From: JACCZR01 sp035296565
GTDB taxonomy: Bacteria; Actinomycetota; Thermoleophilia; Solirubrobacterales; Thermoleophilaceae
Length of the DNA: 64,000 bases
NCBI GenBank assembly: GCA_035296565.1
Contig: DATHAQ010000037.1
Location: forward strand, 1-64,000
Direction of reading: 5' to 3'
Shown here: positions 60,099 to 64,000 of the stretch, in pieces
Layout of the letters: every line of letters starts with the position of its first letter
How positions within the stretch are numbered: position 1 is the stretch's first letter
Notes under the pieces: generated by a model
What the model was told of the DNA's origin: nothing
Databases searched by the model: none
Seen by the model: the letters and a program-made list of their open reading frames with translations, nothing else
Program-made: the position numbers and the translations under genes

Positions 60099-61179
60099 CC
60101 AGTGCCGAGGTCGCCGCCGGTGAGGGCGCGTTGCGTACATGCAGCGCCCGTGCGGTGCGCGAGAAAGCGAAGTCGTCCAGCAGCCGCCCGCTGCGCCCGA
60201 CAGCCTGGGCGCGCACACCGGCGAACGCCGGCTCGACGTCGCCGCGGTCCAGCTCGGGTACGAAGGCGGCGGCGTCGCGGACCAGCGAGCGGGGGCTGGC
60301 TGCACGGCGCAACTCGGCCAGGCCGGCGCGCCAGTGGCGGGCGAAGAGCGGCAGGTGCACGCCGAGCGGCAGCGCCGTGGGTCCGAGCAGCACCTCGCCG
60401 TCGATGTGCCGCGTGAGGTGGACGCCCAGGAAGGGCAGGGCCGGGTCGGGGACCGGATAGACCAGCGAGCGCACCAGCTCGGGCCGCCTCAGCCGCAGGT
60501 AGGAGCCGCGAAAGCCGACGATCCGCGGGTGGCGGGGGGCGCCGGTCCTGACGGCCAGCCGCGCGGACTGGCGGCCGGCGCAGAAGACCGCGAAGCGCGC
60601 GCGGGTCTCGCCGCGGGCGTGGCGGAGCGCGAGCCGCCGCCCCTGCTCCCGGACGCCGCTCACGGCGGCGCCGGTGAACACCTCGAGCCCGGCCGCGAGC
60701 GCGCGCGCAACGCCCGGGAAGTCCACGATGCCCGTGTTCGGCGAGTGCAGCCCGGCGACCCCGCGGCAGTGCGGCTCGAGCTCCTCGATCCCCAGGGCGT
60801 CCAGGCGGTGCAGACCTGGGACGCCGTTGGCCCGCCCGCGGCGCTCGAGCTCGTCGAGGGGGCCGAGCTCGCCCGCGTCGCGGGCGACGATGACCTTGCC
60901 GCAGCGCTCGTGACGCACGCCGGCGCGCTCGCAGAGCTCGTACAGCTCCCGCGCGCCCTCGACGCACAGCCGCGCCTTGAGCGAGCCAGGCCGGTAGTAG
61001 ATCCCGGCGTGCACCACGCCGCTGTTCAGCGCGGTCTGGTGGCGGGCGATCGCGGCCTCGGCCTCCAGCACGCACAGGCTCGCGCCGGGCCTGCGCGCCG
61101 CCAGCTCGCGCGCCACGGCCAGGCCGACGATCCCCGCGCCCACCACCGCGATGTCGCATTTCTCGGGCGGGGGGCGCAT
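60049..61179 (-). CDS. lhgO: L-2-hydroxyglutarate oxidase/dehydrogenase-like FAD enzyme
   Basis: A 376-residue FAD-dependent oxidoreductase of the DAO family. The dinucleotide motif is CDIAVVGAGIVGLAVARELA; the LhgO hallmark HQTALNSGVVHAGIYYRPGSLKARLC lies at 47-72, and SPNTGIVDFPGVARAL and GPTALPLGVH fit the same family. The enzyme oxidises L-2-hydroxyglutarate to 2-oxoglutarate and passes electrons to quinone. It is a metabolic outlier within the glycan region. The ATG start is 26 bases from a divergent methyltransferase. Its last 17 codons overlap the flippase gene on the other strand. Confidence 0.9.
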   Translation of the reverse strand: MRPPPEKCDIAVVGAGIVGLAVARELAARRPGASLCVLEAEAAIARHQTALNSGVVHAGIYYRPGSLKARLCVEGARELYELCERAGVRHERCGKVIVARDAGELGPLDELERRGRANGVPGLHRLDALGIEELEPHCRGVAGLHSPNTGIVDFPGVARALAAGLEVFTGAAVSGVREQGRRLALRHARGETRARFAVFCAGRQSARLAVRTGAPRHPRIVGFRGSYLRLRRPELVRSLVYPVPDPALPFLGVHLTRHIDGEVLLGPTALPLGVHLPLFARHWRAGLAELRRAASPRSLVRDAAAFVPELDRGDVEPAFAGVRAQAVGRSGRLLDDFAFSRTARALHVRNAPSPAATSALAIARLVAGEAEPALSA

Positions 61180-61205
61180 CCGTTCATCATTACCCTGCGC
61201 CCGTC

Positions 61206-61916
61206 ATGACCGAGCTGGTCAACCCCAGGGGTCACGACGTCAACCTTCGCTCGGGGCCGCAGGTCCGCGAGTACGAGCAGATCGCCGACCGCGTCGCCCG
61301 CGACCGGCCGGGCCGGGTGCTCGACTGGGGCTGTGGGTTCGGCCAGATGACGGCGCTGATGAGCGACCGCGGGCTGCGCGTCGACGCCTTCAACTACGTG
61401 CCCGACCTCGAGGAGGACGGGCCGCGGCCGCTCGAGCGCTACCCCGAGCACCGGGCCTACCTGAGCTCCGACCCGGTGCGCCTGCCCTGGAACGACGGCA
61501 CCTTCGACGCCGTGCTGAGCTGCGGGGTCCTGGAGCACGTGGGCCACCCCGAGCGCAGCCTCGACGAGCTGCGCCGGGTGCTCAAGCCGGCGGGCACGCT
61601 CTACGTCTACAAGCTGCCCAACCGCCGCTCCTACCTCGAGTGGATCGCCCGGCGCGCGGGCCTCTACTACCACGGCGCCTACCCCGACGACCGCCTCTAC
61701 GACCTCGGCGGCGCGCAGGCACTGATCTCCGGCCACGGCTTCGACGTAGTCGAGGCGCGGCGCTCCAACATGCTCCCGCTCACGCTCCCCGGGCGGGTGG
61801 CGGCGGCGCTCACCGGGCCCCTCTGGGCGGCCAACCGCGCGCTGGCCCGGGTGCCGCTGCTCAACCGGCTGGCCACCAACGTGGAGGTCGTCGCCGTGGC
61901 TTCGCCCGGGCCGTGA
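61206..61916 (+). CDS. class I SAM methyltransferase
   Basis: A 236-residue methyltransferase with SAM motif VLDWGCGFGQM at 38-48, the acidic motif II replaced by FNYVPDLEED, and FDAVLSCGVLEHVGHPERSLDELRRVLKPAGTLYVYKLPNRRSYLEW. The last third (YYHGAYPDDRLYDLGG ...) is typical of lipid- or sugar-cluster enzymes. It overlaps the second flippase as GTGA, so the methyl group may be placed on a glycan before flipping. Confidence 0.85.
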   Translation: MTELVNPRGHDVNLRSGPQVREYEQIADRVARDRPGRVLDWGCGFGQMTALMSDRGLRVDAFNYVPDLEEDGPRPLERYPEHRAYLSSDPVRLPWNDGTFDAVLSCGVLEHVGHPERSLDELRRVLKPAGTLYVYKLPNRRSYLEWIARRAGLYYHGAYPDDRLYDLGGAQALISGHGFDVVEARRSNMLPLTLPGRVAAALTGPLWAANRALARVPLLNRLATNVEVVAVASPGP

Positions 61917-63439
61917 GCTTTCGCAGCGGGGCCGACGAGCGCCGGATCGCCATCGGCTCCGTGGCCCAGCAGGCCACCCAGCTGCTGATCGCGCTGGCCA
62001 GCCTCGCGGTGGTCACCGTGCTGGCCCGGGAGCTGTCCTTTGCGGGCTTCGGCGTCTACACGCTGTTCGTCTCCTTCTCCACCTACCTGCTGTTCGCCCA
62101 GACCGCGGTGGAGGGGGCCGCCGTTGCCATGCTGGCCGGCGCCGACGAGGACGACGAGGCCCGGGCACGGGTGTTCAGCACGACCGTCGCGGCCTACGCG
62201 CTGGCCGGCCTCGTCGCCGGCGTGCTGATCGCCGTGGCGTCGCTGGTCCTGCCCGGGCCGCTCGGCGTGCCGGAGCGCCTTCAGGACGACGCGCTGCTTG
62301 GCGGGGTCCTGACCGGGGCGCTGACGGTCGTGGGCTGGCCCCTGAAGGCCTGCCGCGATGCCCTGCGGGCCACCCAGCTGTTCCGCCGTGTGGCCCTGGC
62401 CGACCTCCTCGGCTACTTCACGATGGCCGGGCTGAGCATCGCGCTCGCGGTCTCCGGCGCGCCGCTGTGGCTCTTGATCGCCGTGGGCGGGGCCGTGCCC
62501 CTGTTCATCGGCGTGGCCGCGGGCGTCATCTTCGCCGCCGCCCGCGGCCTCGGGCTGCGGCTCGACCCCGCCACGATGGAGCGGGCCACCACCGCCCGCT
62601 TCACGCGCATGTCGAGCCAGCTGCTGGCCACCGGGGTGGCCGACTTCGTCATCTACTCCCTCGACCGCGTGGTGCTGGCCGGCTTCAAGGGCAGCTCGAC
62701 CGTCGGCCTGTACGAGGGACCGCTGCGGGTGCACAACCTGGTGCGACTGACCGCCGGCACGCTGTCTTTCGGCGTGCTGCCGGCGGCCTCGGACTACCTG
62801 GCGCGTGGAGACTCCGCGCGCGCCCGCGACCTGCTCGTGCGCGGCACGCGCTACGTGCTGGCGCTGGTGGTGCCAGGGGTGGTGGTGGTCATGGTGCTGG
62901 CCGGCCCGATCCTGGCGGTCTGGCTCGGTCCCCGGTTTGCCTCGGCCGACGTGGCGATGACGATCTTCGTCGGCTACTGGCTCATCAACGCGAACACGGT
63001 CGTGGCATCGGGAATGCTCGTGGCACAGGGGGAGACGGGGTGGCTCGCGCGCTATGCCTGGGCGGTCGCCCTCGGCTGCCTGGCGGCTTCGCTGGCGCTC
63101 ACCCCGCTCCTGGGACTCGACGGCCTGGTGCTGGGCACGGCCGTCCCCTATGCCCTGGCCTTTCCGTTCTTCATGCGCTTCGCGCTGAGCAAGCTGCCCG
63201 CGAGCCTGGACGACCTGGCCCGCCGCGCCTGGCTGCCGGCCTACCCGCTCGCCGCCCTGCTCGCCCTGGCGCTGGTCGGAGCACGGGTGGCGCTCGACCT
63301 CGACACCCTCGGCGAGGTGCTGGCCGTCGGCCTAGGCGGCCTGGCGGCCTACTGGGTCGCCTTCGCCGTCCTCTTCCTGGACCACTCCGAGCGCCGCCTG
63401 GCAGTCGACGTGGCCCGCGGGATGCTCCGCACGGGCTGA
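61913..63439 (+). CDS. Wzx-like polysaccharide flippase, second copy
   Basis: A 508-residue flippase with about fourteen hydrophobic segments. LARELSFAGFGVYTLFVSFSTYLLF, KGSSTVGLYEGPLRVHNLVRLTAGTLSFGVLPAASDYLARGDSARARDLLVRGTRYVLAL and WLGPRFASADVAMTIFVGYWL match the protein at 58569 segment by segment, showing a duplication. The GTG start overlaps the methyltransferase stop. Two flippases in the window suggest two repeat units or substrates. Confidence 0.9.
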   Translation: MSFRSGADERRIAIGSVAQQATQLLIALASLAVVTVLARELSFAGFGVYTLFVSFSTYLLFAQTAVEGAAVAMLAGADEDDEARARVFSTTVAAYALAGLVAGVLIAVASLVLPGPLGVPERLQDDALLGGVLTGALTVVGWPLKACRDALRATQLFRRVALADLLGYFTMAGLSIALAVSGAPLWLLIAVGGAVPLFIGVAAGVIFAAARGLGLRLDPATMERATTARFTRMSSQLLATGVADFVIYSLDRVVLAGFKGSSTVGLYEGPLRVHNLVRLTAGTLSFGVLPAASDYLARGDSARARDLLVRGTRYVLALVVPGVVVVMVLAGPILAVWLGPRFASADVAMTIFVGYWLINANTVVASGMLVAQGETGWLARYAWAVALGCLAASLALTPLLGLDGLVLGTAVPYALAFPFFMRFALSKLPASLDDLARRAWLPAYPLAALLALALVGARVALDLDTLGEVLAVGLGGLAAYWVAFAVLFLDHSERRLAVDVARGMLRTG

Positions 63440-63454
63440 CTACCCTCGTCCGCC

Positions 63455-64000
63455 ATGACCAAGGCAATTGCCGGGGTCTTTGTGCTGGTCGTGGCGGGAG
63501 CGATCGTGACGGCCACGGGGGTGTCGCCCGCCGAGCTAGTGCTGTTCGGGTTGTTCGAGCTGGGCTTCGTGTTGGCGCCCGGGGTGGTCGCCTACAGGGC
63601 GCTTGCGCCCGAGCGGGGAGACCTTCTGGAGCAAGTCAGCGTGGGCGGGGGAGTGGGCCATGCGCTCCTGCTCGCCGGCTTCATCGTCACGGCTGCGACG
63701 GGAACGCGCTGGGCGCTCTGGCTACTCCCCGTCCTTGCGCTGGCCGGGGCCGGGCTGCTATCGCGCCATCAGCCGAAGCCGGCCCGCCTCGATCCCCTGC
63801 TCTCGGCCAGACAGGCCATCGCGGTTGCGGGGGTGGCGGTAGCGGCGCTGGGCTTCATGGCCTTCGTGTTCTTCACCCAGGCACCGCTGCCTGGGAGCCG
63901 GACGAGCATCAGCCACTACCCGGACCTGATCTGGGCGATCGGGATCGCGGCCGAGGCCCTCCACCACTGGCCGCTCACTACACCCCACGTGTACGGGGAG
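63455..64000 (+). CDS. GT-C-like membrane protein, N-terminal part (cut by window end)
   Basis: An ATG at 63455, sixteen bases after the flippase stop, opens a frame that runs without a stop for 182 codons to the window end. It has five or so hydrophobic segments (KAIAGVFVLVVAGAIVTATG, LVLFGLFELGFVLAPGVVAY, ALLLAGFIVTAATG, WLLPVLALAGAGLL, AVAGVAVAALGFMAFVFF). The last visible part (SISHYPDLIWAIGIAAEALHHWPLTTPHVYGE) resembles the first extracytoplasmic loop of polyprenyl-phosphate-sugar transferases, with an acidic Asp after HYP. It is likely a glycosyltransferase related to those at 20668 and 29579 and co-transcribed with the flippase. Confidence 0.7.
   Translation, partial: MTKAIAGVFVLVVAGAIVTATGVSPAELVLFGLFELGFVLAPGVVAYRALAPERGDLLEQVSVGGGVGHALLLAGFIVTAATGTRWALWLLPVLALAGAGLLSRHQPKPARLDPLLSARQAIAVAGVAVAALGFMAFVFFTQAPLPGSRTSISHYPDLIWAIGIAAEALHHWPLTTPHVYGE

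Overview
This window is high-GC, gene-dense bacterial DNA. Gene content and protein style suggest a soil actinobacterium, most likely of the Thermoleophilia/Solirubrobacterales type. The pointers are an acyl-CoA carboxylase and a split methylmalonyl-CoA mutase, a MoaD-MoaE fusion as in mycobacteria, a diverged HD/LuxR regulator, DUF3352, and many GTG/TTG starts with 4-base start/stop overlaps. The lineage is inferred from gene content only. No rRNA, tRNA, CRISPR array, insertion sequence or phage gene was seen.

Positions 1-18.5 kb are mainly metabolism and regulation. A tightly coupled minus-strand operon (6174 down to 484) encodes a fatty-acid alpha-dioxygenase-like haem enzyme, a cytochrome P450, an aldehyde dehydrogenase and a secreted protein of unknown function. 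It reads as a fatty-acid alpha-oxidation cassette. Next come a GH3-type secreted enzyme with no canonical start codon after its signal-peptide region, a cupin, an HD/LuxR regulator broken by a frameshifting deletion, a propionyl/acyl-CoA carboxylase beta subunit, an AbiEi/DUF559-type protein, a secreted serine hydrolase, an SRPBCC-like protein, a methylmalonyl-CoA mutase catalytic subunit, a two-gene partner-switching module (STAS plus GAF-PP2C-ATPase) and MoaX.

Positions 18.5-64 kb are almost entirely a cell-envelope polysaccharide region. It holds a priming phosphoglycosyltransferase, an ABC-type polysaccharide exporter, two Wzx-like flippases, an O-antigen ligase/polymerase-like protein with TPR-like repeats, two WecG/TagA transferases, seven GT4-like and six GT2 glycosyltransferases, at least four multi-membrane GT-C-like proteins (one cut by the window end), UDP-galactopyranose mutase, nucleotide-sugar dehydrogenase/epimerase/reductase genes, and six small SAM methyltransferases. 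ABC-dependent and Wzx/Wzy-like export routes therefore sit side by side. A sigma factor fused to a zinc-finger anti-sigma-like domain and a putative membrane segment is divergent from the priming transferase and may regulate the region.

The genes are packed into short runs of alternating strand. Same-strand neighbours usually overlap by GTGA, ATGA, TTGA or possibly CTGA. Five of eleven convergent pairs share one palindromic CTAG that supplies both stop codons. The most notable items are the alpha-dioxygenase/P450/aldehyde dehydrogenase operon, the sigma/anti-sigma fusion, the shared CTAG stops, the possible CTG starts and the broken HD/LuxR gene.
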